Shown here: positions 45,566-57,706 of the stretch, one piece after another
Numbering within the stretch: the stretch's first letter is position 1
Layout of the letters: the number at the start of each line of letters is the position of its first letter
NCBI RefSeq assembly: GCF_030272615.1
Contig: NC_081408.1
Location: 611,943,673-612,007,672, forward strand
Direction of reading: 5' to 3'
Length of the DNA stretch: 64,000 nucleotides
Origin: Cryptomeria japonica
Taxonomy: Eukaryota > Streptophyta > Pinopsida > Cupressales > Cupressaceae
Made by a program: the position numbers and the translations under genes
Notes under the pieces: model-generated
The model's input: the letters and a program-made list of their open reading frames with translations, nothing else
Told to the model about the DNA's origin: nothing
Database searches by the model: none

Positions 45566-47618
45566 ATTATTACCCTATGCATGATCCTATTTCCCCCCCC
45601 ACTCGGTCAAACTCTCGAGGTCATACCCTACCGACGTTGTCCCTTGAGCACCCTAAGTGCTAAAAACTATCAAACTTTGACGGTCCCTAACTTAGAATCC
45701 CTGGCACCTACAAACAATCCATTTGAACCTACAATGCCATGAGAGGGGTCCCTACAAAAGCCTATCTTGGTTTTTCAATTTTCCTTACGGTTTTATTAGG
45801 GTAGCATTTTTTCGGTTTGCAAAAAAATTGTCAATCTCATTCAATCCAATGTTGTCGCGTGGCCAATTTCTTGTTCTTCTCATCGTGATAATGAATCATC
45901 AGCTTTGACATGTCCAGTTAGGAATTATTACCCTATGCATGCTCCTATTTTTCCCCCCACTCGGTCGAATGCTCGGGGTCATACCCTACTGGCATCGTCC
46001 CTTGAGCACCAAAAGTGCTAAAAATTGTCAAACTTTGATGTGCCCTTAATCAAAATCCATGGCACCTGCGAATAATCCATTTGAGCCTATGAGGCCACGA
46101 GAGGGGTTGCTACAAAATCCTATCATGGTTTTTCATGTTTCCCTATGGTTTTATTAGGGCAGCATTTTTTCGGTTGGCAAAAAAATCGTCAGTCTTAATC
46201 AATCTAATGTTGTTGTGTGGCCAATTTATCATTCTGCTCATCATGATAATGAACTGTCAACTCCGACATGTCCAATTAGGCATTATTACCCTATGCATTC
46301 TCCTATTCCCCCCCACTCGATCGAATGCTTGGGGTTGTACCCTGAGAAGCCTAAGTGCTAAAAATTGTCAAACTTTGACGGACCCTAACTCGAAATCCAT
46401 GGCACCTACAAAAAATTTGAACCTATGGGGCCATGAGAGGGGTCCTACAAAATCCTATCTTAGTTTTTCAATTTTCCCTACAGTTTTATTAGGGCAGCAT
46501 TTTTTTGGTTGGCAAAAAAATCGTAAGTCTCATTCAATCGAATGTTGTTGCATGACCAATTTCTCGCTCTGCTCATCATGATAACGAACTGTCGACTCTG
46601 ACATGTCCAGTTAGGCACTATTACCCTATGTATTCTCCTATTCGTCCCTCCCCCACTCGATTGAACGCTCGGGGTCATACCCTACCAGTGTTGTCCCTTG
46701 AGCACCCTAAGTGCTAAAAATCGTCAAAATTTGATGGGCCCTAACTCGGAATCTATGGCACCTGTGAATGATTCATTTGAACCTACAGGGCATGAGAGGG
46801 TTCCCTACAAAATCCTATCTCATTTTTTCAAGTTTCTATATGGTTTTATTAGGGAAGCATTTATTCGGTTGGTAAAAAAATCGTCAGTCTCATTCGATCG
46901 AATGTTGTCGTGTGGCCAATTTCTCATTCTTCTCATCATGATAATGAACCATTGGCTTTGACATGTCCAATTATGGATTATTACCCTATACATGCTCCTA
47001 TTTTTTTCCCCCCACTTTATCGAACACTTGGGGTCATACCCTACCGACGTCATCCCTTGAGCACCCTAAGTGCTAAAAATTATCAAACGTTGATGTGCCT
47101 TAATGCGATATCCGTGGCACCTATGAATGATCCATTTGAACCTACGGGGCCATGAGAGGGGTCCCTACAAAATCCTATCTCATTTTTTCATGTTTCCATA
47201 TGGTTTTATTAGGGCAACATTTTTTCAATTGCAAAAAAATCATCAATCTCATTCAATCGAATGTTGTCGCATGGCCTATTTCTCATTCTTCTCATCATGA
47301 TAACAAACCGTCAGCTCTAACATGTCTAGTTAGGCATTATTACCCTATGCATGCTCCTATTTTGACCCCCTCCACTCGATCGAACGCTCGGGGTCATACC
47401 CTACCGACGTCATCCCTTTAGCACCCTAGGTGCTAAAAATTGTCAGAATTTGATGGGCCCTAACTTGGAATCCATGGCACCTAGAAATGATCTATTTGAA
47501 CCTATGGGGCCATGAGAAGGGTCCCTACAAAATCCTATCTCATTTTTTCAAGTTTCCCTACAGTTTATTAGGGTAGCATTTTTTCTAGTTGGTGAAAAAA
47601 TCGTCAGTCTCATTCAAT
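45566..47618. repeat. Satellite-like tandem array, ~358-bp unit, about 5.8 copies
   Basis: Units start with ATTATTACCCTATG-like sequence at 45566, 45924, 46282, 46618, 46977 and 47336 (lengths 358, 358, 336, 359, 359 and a last partial of ~283 bp). Each unit carries GGGGTCATACCCTA, CCCTAAGTGCTAAAAA, CCATGAGAGGGGTCCCTACA and GGTTTTATTAGGG in order. Units differ from each other by many substitutions, so the array is not recent. Short open frames inside are by-products. Confidence 0.92.
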
Positions 47619-48116
47619 GAAAAAATATAGATAAACAAGCATTACACTATAGACACATAATGATAATCAATATTTATATGTATTGTATACACATAATTAC
47701 CATTACACTTGCATGTGACATCCATGAAGGAATATGCAAACATGAGTTTTTTTCATTATCAATACAGCTACACCAATGTACTCATGTACATATACATTGT
47801 ATATCATCAATATAACTAAACCAATTTGCTCATGGACATTGTATATCATCATAAAAAAGTTACATCAATTCACATTGATATACAAATACAACATCCCACT
47901 TCATCTGCATCAGACATCTTCATATCCTAAGAGAAAAGCTTATGTACAACAATGCCTGCATATAAATGAAGAGCAAAATAGGGAACCTTTTTATGCGAAA
48001 TGAATGTACTACAAGAAACAAATTATAACACTTAATACAAATTATTTTTTCAAATTATAAATAGATCATTCAAAACATTTTTAAGGTGTACCAGATTGTA
48101 TAGTTACGAAACTTAC
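47619..48116. other. AT-rich DNA between satellite and B3 exon
   Basis: Mostly low-complexity AT sequence. TACTACAAGAAAC at ~48,006 resembles a decayed CACTA terminus, but no partner was found. Confidence 0.35.
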
Positions 48117-48229
48117 CAGTTTCTCTGCAAAGTCTACAAGCATAACTTTGAAGAAAGACGCATGTTGATTAAAGCCCTTCTCACTGCGTTTCTCTGCATG
48201 GTTGAAGACGATGGTAGATATTGTCATTT
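48117..48229 (-). pseudogene. Single exon of a B3-domain protein
   Basis: On the minus strand, CTATTTAG precedes a 113-bp open exon that ends at a perfect GTAAGT donor. It encodes MTISTIVFNHAEKRSEK then GFNQHASFFKVMLVDFAEKL. HASFFKVMLxxFxEKL is the first strand block of the plant B3 DNA-binding domain (REM-type), where the next exon normally continues with IPPxFV. No continuing exon was found toward lower coordinates, where the satellite begins, so this is a broken gene or a captured exon. Identification rests on one short motif. Confidence 0.45.
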
Positions 48230-48409
48230 CTAAATAGCAATACATTTGCTTGACTTAGTGTTTATGCATAAAATTTAATCTCATTAATGCACAAAGTAAT
48301 ATGTACCATCACCAAGAGTAAACTAGTCAATGACGAATGATCTAGCATGAACCTGTATTTTTAAGAATTGTTATTCTACACATAAAATGCATGGATGAAT
48401 ATACTAATC

Positions 48410-48850
48410 ACTAGTACATTCGGGGCTAATTTTCAACTGCCCATCACCCGAAGTTCGACTACTTTTCGTCAGTTTTCTGACAAATTTAGCTATCGAAAAC
48501 TCATCGTCAGGCTTCCCAACAATAGCATTGAACGTTGAAATTCTGATGACACCATGAACTCTTTTGACGGCTACTATGTTTGCTCCTCCAACCAAAAATG
48601 TCGACAGATTACGGTTGGAATTTTGACGTGCCCCCACTACCATGCATCGATGTCTGTCTGACAAGGAAGTGACATCAAACATACAACATCCTTGTTGGTG
48701 GTTTCTTTAGTTGTCGTCGGAATTCCGACAAGGAAGTGACATCAAACATACAACATCCTTGTCGGTGGTTTCTTTAGTTGTCATCGAAATTCTGACGGTA
48801 TCAGATGCTGTGGGTCTGATGGCTTGGCTGTCGGTGCATGAAAGGATTGA
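48410..48850 (+). mobile_element. Possible CACTA transposon terminus with subterminal repeats
   Basis: CACTAGTACATTCGGGGC resembles the CACTAGTA...GGGC ends of plant CACTA elements. The following 400 bp have many CGTCAG / CCGACA / GACGGT words and a 67-bp unit repeated twice (48,660-48,726 and 48,727-48,793, beginning GACAAGGAAGTGACATC). Such subterminal arrays bind CACTA transposase. No opposite end (TAGTG) or transposase gene was seen, so the element is truncated or a chance match. Confidence 0.35.
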
Positions 48851-49283
48851 ACGAGTTCTAATTTTAAAAATTACATAAATATTTTTAATTTATTTGATTT
48901 AGTCTTATTTGAAAAAAATATTATCAATGATGTTTCCTTTCTCCAAGAATTGTCTAGGATCTTTTCGTCAGATAATATGTAACATTCAATGACTAAATCT
49001 TTTCTTTACAAATAATTATTTTATTTAATCATCTGAGTGTGAATTATAATTTATATCTGTGCGGAAGTAGAAGATACAAGTTGAAGAGTCATGTGCAAGT
49101 AAATTTTGTAAAATAAAGCAAGTAGGCATTATCTTGAATGACATGGAAACAAGCTCATCAATTGCATATCTAAGAGAGAAATTGGAGAAAAGTAGACGAA
49201 AGTGTTAAAGGGTGATAAATACATAGAGAGTATGCAATACAAACAAACAATGTCTGGAGTGTATGACGTGACGTCTCTAATTT
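48851..49283. other. No feature seen
   Basis: AT-rich. No coding, repeat or splice structure recognised. Confidence 0.3.
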
Positions 49284-50154
49284 ATGTCTAGAGGGACTAA
49301 CTGGTTTTGGAGTTCTTGGGAAACCTATTGGGTCATGCTTGGAGGAAATCAATGTGTTCATGAAAGGGTTAGTTTTTTCTATTATGATAATGATGATTTT
49401 GCATTGAAGGATATTTGGAAGACAATATCCAAAAATTTCTATAGTGTGGAACCAGATTTGGTGGACTCCAATTACTTTTCAGCTTCCAGAAGACCAAGAG
49501 GTTAAGTACACAATCTCCCAATATAAGGGTGATTTCAAGAATTACCTCTCCTCCCCATGACTATTCAGGAAGCACTTCCTCAGGCAAAGGACTATTGGCC
49601 TCCATGGGATCAAAGAAAAAAATTGAATTTCATAGACTCTAGATAATGTGGTGGTGTCCTTCATGAAGAACTATGTACTATAATTGAAAATTCACAAGGG
49701 AAACTGCAAGATAGTGAACAGAAATACATTCTTGAAAAGTACGAAGAATGGAACTTGGTTTGGGTGGGGCCAGGTTAGGTGGCTCCTCTAGAGGTTGACG
49801 AGATAGAAATTATATTAGGATTTGAAAAAGATCACACTCGTGGAACTTCTTGTGTGACTGATTGATTGCACTATTTGGGTAATGAATTCCAAATAGATAC
49901 AGTTGCATATCATTTATCTATCTTGAAAGCATTTTATCCTGATGGCATTAAAGTTATTTCTCTATTTTCTGGTATTGGTGGAGCATAGGTTGCTTTGCAT
50001 CAACCTCAGATACATTTAAGATGTGTTGTATCTACGGAAATATGTGAAAAGATTAGTCTTGTCCTTAATAGTTGGTGGACAAAAACCCAACAGACAGGTA
50101 GGTTGATTCAGAGGGAAGATGTCCAAGATTTGAATATAGAAGTAATTTGGAGTT
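49284..50154 (+). pseudogene. DRM-type DNA methyltransferase pseudogene, intronless, 3'-truncated
   Basis: One reading frame with seven or more stops gives long stretches of the DRM (domains rearranged methyltransferase) catalytic region: FFYYDNDDFALKDIWKTIS, VEPDLVDSNYFSASRRPRG, VHNLPI, MTIQEALPQAKDYWPPWD, KYEEWNLVWVG, LGFEKDHTRG, YLGNEFQIDTVAYHLSILK. After these comes the AdoMet-binding motif I, KVISLFSGIGGA, then STEICEKISLVLNSWW and REDVQDLN. That order, with motif I after the other blocks, is the hallmark of DRM enzymes, which perform RNA-directed de novo cytosine methylation. No intron interrupts ~290 codons, which suggests a retrocopy. It breaks off before the catalytic Pro-Cys motif, at a foldback. 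Confidence 0.87.
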
Positions 50155-50258
50155 CTTTACTAGAGTTCAAATGCAGCAATGGAAACTCTAGTTCAAGATG
50201 GCTTCAAAAACTCTAATAAAAAACTCCAATACTTCTGTATTCAAATCTTGGACATCTT
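50116..50258. repeat. Foldback (hairpin) at the end of the DRM pseudogene
   Basis: Arm 1 (50,116-50,154) and arm 2 (50,222-50,258) are inverted copies: 21 matched bases (AAGATGTCCAAGATTTGAATA), one mismatch, 7 matches, a 2-nt bulge, then 8 matches. The 67-nt loop contains a second inverted pair, ACTAGAGTT (50,159) and AACTCTAGT (50,184). Arm 1 is DRM coding sequence (the DVQDLN region). Confidence 0.9.
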
Positions 50259-50342
50259 GCATCCATTAAAAGTTCATCATTTAATAAAAATGAGAATCTG
50301 GTAGTGAGTCTGTGGAGTAGGTTGAGGGTCAGTCATCACATA

Positions 50343-52316
50343 TATAATTTTATAGAGGATGCATTGAAAATTCACATTTGAATGGTCAAATGTACAGTAT
50401 AATTTTTTTAATGACATGATGACTGACTGAAACCTACTCTAGTGTCACCTATGGAATCACCTTTTCCTGCATGTGGATATGGTTTATTAGTGAAATTGTT
50501 TTGTTTTCTTCAATGTTATTTGAGTCAATTTTAATTATGATTTATTCGAGTCAAGTAATGTAAATTTAATAAGTATATTATGAATATTTCTTTAATAAGA
50601 GTATTTAAATTTAAATATTAGACTACATTAATACAAGACCAATGTCAATTAAAGTAGTTTGTTGATGGAGTTTGTGTTACCTTTTCTTTTAAGTATAATT
50701 TTGTTTTATATATTTTTTAAATATAATAGATTTCTGCTAATTTTCTTTTTAGATAATATTAGTTTTAAGAAATAATTGTCAAACAAAATTAATTTAGATA
50801 ATACATATCCTAAAACAAACTCTATCAAAATTTAATAAATATCAAAATTGAAAGACTAATAAATTAATATAGTTGATTTTAAGTGTAATATAATTTAAAT
50901 AATGCATATTTAATTTCTAAAATAAATTTTATGTAAAAAATTTATAAATATTATGTACAATGTCATTTTTGTGATTCCTTTGTAGCCCCTAAGGTTTCTA
51001 CAAACTTTTGTAGTCACATAGGTGTCTCTCAAAAATGGTAACAACCTTTCGATGGTTCGCCACTTACTCAAGAGACCTCAAGTAATTTTGGGGGAAGAGA
51101 ACTCTACAAATTTTTATTGAGGAAAACTACTAGGCCATGCAACTCTTCCACATCGGGTGTCTTAGTGTACTTCAACTTTATAACAAGGTTTTCGCAAAAG
51201 TCTTCAATTTCTTATTCCTATCTTCAAATTAGGGAATCTCATCCTCCATTATTTTAATATGTTTATTCATAGACATCATTTTCTCAATTATTTGAGGTGT
51301 GCAGTCCTTATGTGACTTGTCTCTGAATTCCTCAACTAAGAATTGAGCATTGTTAATATTGACCTTATCATCTAACAATGTGCAATCTAGTCCCTCAATG
51401 GATTCTTCCACATGTGACATCAGTGTATTGATAGCATTTATTTGTTCAATCACCCAATTTTTAGCCTTCCTGTATTCTCTAATCACCATGTTTATTGTTT
51501 TGATCCATTCGATCATTGTCCCCTTGTCAATATCTTCCACCATAACACCTCTCTCAATCAACAATTTTTTTTTGTGTGTTCTTGATAATGCGAAGGATAG
51601 GAAGGTAATCATCCTATGTAACAATGGAATGTTAAATGCTTATGCCCTCTTCCCCATCTCCTGATAACATTGCATGAAAAACCTTCAACGAAATTCTAAG
51701 AGCTTCATATAAAGTCAAAACTTGTTGAATCACCTCTTCAACTAGAACTATTCAATTAATGTATATCATTAGATTATTCTCTTTTGTATAGTATTTCTCT
51801 CCATGAGTAACTGTCACTTTTGCATATCGCTCATGTCGTTGAATGAAGAAGACTGCTTCTATGGAATCAGGAGAAATACCTAGGATGATCTCCCCCAACG
51901 GAACATAAAATCTCCTCTCATGTGAATCATAATTTGAAACACAAGCCATGACTAGGTCCAAAGATTGGTAAGAAATATGAAATCTAGCTACTAGCACCAA
52001 TTTAGGGTATACTAGAGATGTAGCCTATGGGCTCCTCCCATCAGGTTTTGACATTCTCCTGAAGAAGTCCTCCAGGTTTACATTTCTTAGATCTACATCC
52101 ATAATGTCCCAATCTAGTGAGTGCAACTTAGTGGGAGGAAGATATCCATTGAACTTGTACTTCATTGGGATGACCTTTTGTTGTGATATCACCAATTTTG
52201 CATAAAATAAGTCAATTTAGCAATCCTTTATTGAAAAGAAGACACTTATACTAACAACTTATTGAAAGAAATAGACTAAAAAACTAAGCATCAAAACTCT
52301 AAACTAATCATGGTTA
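50343..52316 (-). repeat. Unrecognised repeat 'X', copy 2, with ORF remnant
   Basis: The longest copy of X. The minus-strand ORF (52,165-51,229) starts MKYKFNGYLPPTKLHSLDWD and continues with DVDLRNVNLEDFFRRMSKP, RFYVPLGEIILGISPDS, KVTVTHGEKYY, IEWIKTINMVIREYRKA, EEFRDKSHKD and HIKIMEDEIP. One stop and a frameshift near 51,625-51,750 break it. There is no recognised family. The VPLGEIILGISPDSIE block is reminiscent of PMD-type proteins but too weak to call. It is interrupted at 52,316 by the copia element. Confidence 0.75.
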
Positions 52317-53538
52317 TTTAAGGAAAGCAGAGTGTGGAAAATAGATTCCTAATGTTAATTTCTTAAAGAAGTGAATCCGATGAAATTTCAATTAATTCAA
52401 ATTATAGTAACTAAGATACACAGTACAAGACAAAATAGAGCAACATGAAAAACTCCAACACAAAAACATACACCATATTTCACATGGGAAAACCCTTATG
52501 AGTGAAAAACCAATAGACCAAAGTAATCTCTTGTATTACAGTAAAATCAATTTACATACAAGTTATAGATCTTTGATCTAGTCTCTATTCAGGTGGAAGC
52601 AGTACAAAATATTACATTTACAATTGGCTTTCCAATTCTGTTTGTAGAATTACCAAATTGATGTCTCAATCTTCTCTAGACAATGATAGAATTCATGCAC
52701 ACATGATCTCACCTTACAACCATTTTTTAGACGTTACTATATGTCTCTGTCAAAATACGGTTTGATTCAGTTACCTTGTTACCATCTTTCGAACTTCCTC
52801 AGATTGTCAATAATATGACATGTTATCTCTCTTGCTTCCTCTGAGTCATTCAAGTTTCCACCAATCACCTACACATAGCTCAACATTTTTCTTCACACTC
52901 GATCATGGCTATTGACAACTATTTCTATTCAGACCAATTATCAGCTTCCAACTCCATATGAGTTAGCCATGGTCCCACCTCTCCTATCATCATTGCGGGA
53001 TGAGAATATCCTTGTTCCCTCCTTATCCCACGATACCACCTTCAAACTGCTATTCACCATGTGGGGTGGTGGGATGAACCATCCATTCGCCTTTGACCTT
53101 ATCTCTCACTACACCTGAGACTACTGAAAAATCCCCATGGGGTGACAAGAAGAACCATTCCTTCATCTTCGCCAAGAGTATATCAAACTTGAGCTCACTG
53201 GTATAATACATGACTTCAGTTGATAGCTTGGGCATCATAGTGAAATATGAAGTTACACTGTACCCGCTCCATGTCATCAAGACTCTAACAAGGTCTTATC
53301 GACAAAATATTTATCACTTAGATACCATGACTTCTACGAGCTGTTGGAGTATCTCACTAAAACTAAAAGTTACACCGATATCCTTGCTCCTCCAAGCAAA
53401 TGAATAACATGCAAGTTAAATAAACTTTGAAGATGATCAATAACATGAAGGTTATTGACACCAAATTTTTCAATTCAGAGATCAAGTGCCACCAGTTAGA
53501 GATTTCAACCAGTAAGTTTGAGACACCCATTCTCAACA
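52317..53538 (-). repeat. 3' LTR of copia element
   Basis: 1,222 bp, aligning along its length with 57,707-58,867. Both contain AGTGAAAAACC, CAATTTACATACAAGTTA and CAGTAAGTTTGAGACACC. Divergence is clearly higher than in the 19.4-kb element, so this insertion is older. Confidence 0.9.
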
Positions 53539-56500
53539 TTCTCCCACTTGTCGAAGAACTTACTGGTATCTCTAGAACACTTAGAGATCAACAAGAGTCA
53601 TGGAATCCAAGGCCGATTGACTTAGCACACCATTTGAACTTTGTTGTGTTCACGGGTTTTGTCAACACATCTGCAACATTCTTTAGAGTATCCACCTTTT
53701 CCAGACTAACCTTTCCATCTCCCACTATGTCATGAACAAAGTGATATTGTACATCAACATGTTTCATCCTGGCATGGAAAGTGGGATTTTTTGCCAAACA
53801 AATGGCACTTTGACTGTCGTAACAAATAGAAATCTATCATGCATTAAATCCAATATCAGAACACAAATGCTTAAGCCAAACAAACTCTTGACAAACACAA
53901 GTTGATGCCATGTACACTAGCTTTGTAGTGGACAAAGCGAGTAAAGATTGCCACTTGCTCATCCAATTGATTACACCACTATTCAAAATGAATACATATC
54001 CACTAGTGGATCTTCTGATGTCAATATCCCCTGCCCAATCAGAACCCACATATCCATGAATGCTAATAGCCCTCTACAATCCAACCAAGTTTCTATGGTA
54101 GCACAAAGCATACTATGAGGTACCTTTCTGGTATCTAAACACTCTCTTCACATCATCCCAATGCGATCTTCCTAGATTTTCCATAAATCAACTTAATACT
54201 CCCACTGCTTGGGCAATGTTTGGCATTGTACAAAAAAATGCATACATTAGGCTGCCAACTGCACTTGCATAAGGCACCTTGTCCATGTTCTCCTTCTCAG
54301 TAGAATATTTTGGACAATCTTCAATAGAAAGCTTCATTCCTTGCAACACTAGAACAACTAATTTCTTGCAATCTGACATGTTAAATCTCTCCAGGACAAT
54401 ACTAATATACTTGCAATGACTAAGCCAAAGATTTCTATTCTTTCTATCCTTTCTGATTTCCATCCCTAAATTATACCTAGCTATACACCTAAATCTTTCA
54501 TTTCAAAGCATGTTGACAACTAAGATTTTAAGTTATAAATCATAGCTTTATCATCCTCAATGAACACCATATCATCCATATACAAAAAGAAATGATAAGT
54601 AAACCATCATTTTCAGTCTTATAATACACACAATGATCAGACATTGACCTGACAAACACCAAGGACAACATAATGGTGCCAAAATTTTGGTACCACATTC
54701 TAGGTGACTGTTTTAAACTATAAAGAGACTTTTTCAACTTGCAAACCAAGGATTCTTTACCTTATACCACAAAATGCTCAGACTGGGACATATAAATCTC
54801 TTCCTTGAAGTCACCATAAAGGAACATTGTCTTCACATCCATCTGATCAATCTCAAAGTCATATGTTGCTGGAGCTGACAAAAGAAATCTAATAGATGTC
54901 AGCTTTGTTATAGGAGAAAAGATTGCTCCATAATCAATTCACTCAACTTGGGAATATCCCTTCGCAACTAATCTAGCTTTATACTTTTCCACAATGTCAT
55001 CCAGACTGATTTTCTTTTTAAATACCCATTTACAGTCAACTGGTCTTCTACCTTCAGGAAAGGACACTAGATCCTAGGTTTCATTCTTCCTTAGTGAATT
55101 CATTTCTTCGTTCATGGCCTCCAACTAGGAATCTAAATCAGGCATTTGTATTACCTCTTCCACAATCGTAGGCTCATTAGTGTTAGTAACCAAAGCATAG
55201 GCACAACTTGTATCTAATAATGAGAAACCATACCTATCAAGTTGCCTTCTCTCCCGTGTAGATCTCCTCAATGGATAAGGTGGAGGTTCTTGTTCTTCAT
55301 CTTGACTAGAACTATCAGAGCTACTTGAGCTCTCCTCACTTTCAGGTACACATGGAGTTTGAAGTTCCTCATTTTCTCGAGTTAGAGGAATTTCAACTTC
55401 TACTTGCTCTTTCTCTATCTTTTCAGATTGCATATCAACTGAGGTGGTCTTCAACTCATGAAAGATTACACTTCTGCTGTATAATACCTTCTCAATTATA
55501 GGATTCCAAAGTTTGTATCTTTTCACTCCCAAGTAATAGACAATAAAGATATACTTAACAACCTCGTTATCCAACTTAGATCTATTTATATTAGGCACAT
55601 ACACATATGCCTCATAGCCAAAGACACCAATATGTCTAAGAGAGGGCTTCTTTACAGACCATGCTTCCATGGGCTTTTTATCCACCAATGTTGAAGTGGG
55701 AGATTTATTTTGTAAATAACATGTAGTAGGCAAAACCTCGGCCCATTACTTTTGCTCCAAACAACCACTACTCAACATGCTTCTCGCCTTTTCCATTAAC
55801 ATTCTATTTAGCCTTTCAGCAAATCCATTTTGTTGTGGAGTTTAAGGTGTGGTCTTATGCTATTTAATTCCACGATCTTTGCAAAATTGATCAGATTCTA
55901 CAAAATATAATTCATCACAATCATCAGTCCTCGAGAATATAATTTTCCTACCATTATGATTTTCCACCAAGGATCTAAACTCCTTAAATCGATAGAACAC
56001 TTCTGATTTATGTTTTATGAAATACACAAATGCCCTTCTTGAATAATCATCTATAAAAGAGAAAAAAACATCTAGAATTCGATAACGAAGGAACATTAAC
56101 TGGACTAAATACATTAGAGTGAATATAATCCAATAAACTAGAAGATTTATGAGGATTGGAATAAAATGAAACACAGTGTTGCTTTCCACATTATATAATT
56201 TTTGCAAAATTCAAATTCAAAATTACAATCATCAAGCCCCCCTACTAGGTTTTTATTTTTTAGAGATTTTAAGCTCTTTTCTCCTATGTAGCCAAGTCAA
56301 TGATGACAAAGCATGGTTTTCTAAGCAGGAAGTTTGACTTCCATTGAACTTGCAAATTTTCTTCTTCTAGGTAGCCTTGTCTGACTTTCCAGAGACACTG
56401 TAACATTGAACAGACTATGCATTCAACTTGACCAGAGTACCAATCCTTGCACCCTTAGCCAACATAATAGAGCCTCTATTCATCTTACAACCACCACCTG

Positions 56501-57595
56501 AGAATAATACTTGCACACCAACATCATTCAACTTACTAAAAGAAAGAATATTACAAGTCAAACCTAGTATGTGCATTATGCCATTAATTCCCTTCATTCT
56601 TCCATCAAGAAACTGAATTTTGACTCTTCCTGAACCAACAATTTGAAGAAATGAATCACTTGCTAGGTAAACCTTTCCACCATCATACTCTTCATACTTA
56701 GAAAACCATTGTCTATGAGATGTCATGCGGAAAGATGGACCAAAATCGATCAACTAGACATTGTGAGTTGTTTGTGTTGCCAAGGCAGCAATGAAGGCAT
56801 CTCCATCACTTTGAGAAGATTTTGTATAAGTAGATTTCTTCTTCTTCTTCTATTTCTCCTCTTTACAATCCTTTTGGATATGACCAGTCTACCCACAATT
56901 CCAGTATTTCACCTTGGACTTCTTCCCAGGAGACTTTGATCTCTCCTTTGATTTGGATTTGGACTTCTTGTCCTTCTGTTTGCCTTTAGCTTTTGATCTT
57001 CCCTAAACAATAAGGGCCTCCTTGTCCATTTCAAAAGACTTCCTCTGTGCCTCTTCTGAGAGCAATGAAGAAACCACATCCTCCATTTTGAAGGTGGTTG
57101 TTGTACTCTCAATAGCCATCACAAGATGGTCCCATGTGCTGGAAACAAACACAACATAAGCATACAACGATCCTCATCCTTAATCGTATCTCCCACAGAA
57201 GTTAACTATGCAACAATCATGTTGAAAGAATTTAAATGGTATACTACATATGTCCCTATGCTCATTTTCAAGGAGTATAACTTCTTCCTTAGGATCAACT
57301 TGTTTACTAGAGATTTTCCTTGATAAATATCACCAAGTTTCTTCCAAAAATAAGTTGTTGTCTTCTCCTCATGAACATTTAAGAGAACAAAATCGAAAAG
57401 GCATAATATAATCAGCCCTTTGGCCTTCCTATCTGCGAGATCCCAATCTTCTTGTTTCAGACCTACTTGTTTTAATCCAGACAATGCAACCCATAGATCT
57501 CTATCTACCAACAAGTCTTCCATTTTGAGTTTCCATAAATCATAATTGCCGCCATTGATTTTCTCAATGTACACTCTTCCTGATGTGCTTACCAT
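53539..57595 (-). pseudogene. copia gag-pol remnant
   Basis: Gag starts at 57,595 (MVSTSGRVYIEKINGGNYD, WKLKMEDLL, LIILCLFDFV) with a zinc knuckle CGxTGHIQKDC near 56,880, first Cys in WNCG. Protease: LIDFGPSFRMTSHRQWFSKY, with the D-S/T-G changed to DFG. Integrase: FSFIDDYSRRAFVYFIKHKS, PQQNGFAERLNRMLM, TCYLQNKSPTSTLVDKKPME. RT: QMDVKTMFLYGDFKEEIYMS and the catalytic LYMDDMVF, readable only after a frameshift near 54,590. RNase H: YVGSDWAGDIDIRRSTSGYV and LALSTTKLVYMAS. All five copia functions are recognisable and none is intact. Confidence 0.9.
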
Positions 57596-57692
57596 CTTAG
57601 TGTGCAATTGCAAACAAACCTCTACAAAACTTCCACTACAAAATTTACGCAAAAAAACCCATCCTACCCACAAGGATAACACAACTGGCCAG

Positions 57693-57704
57693 GCTCTGAT
57701 ACCA
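57693..57704 (-). other. Primer binding site of copia element
   Basis: The minus strand reads TGGTATCAGAGC, 2 bp inside the 5' LTR; exact tRNA-Met complement. Confidence 0.9.
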
Positions 57705-57706
57705 CT

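Noticed and set aside
45566-47421. Several 60-150-codon frames in the satellite
   Set aside because: They change frame from unit to unit and show no conserved protein.
48000-48020. TACTACAAGAAAC as a CACTA end
   Set aside because: First base is wrong and no inverted partner or subterminal repeats adjoin it.
48404-48682. 92-codon minus-strand frame
   Set aside because: Lies across the CACTA-like terminal repeats; no domain seen.
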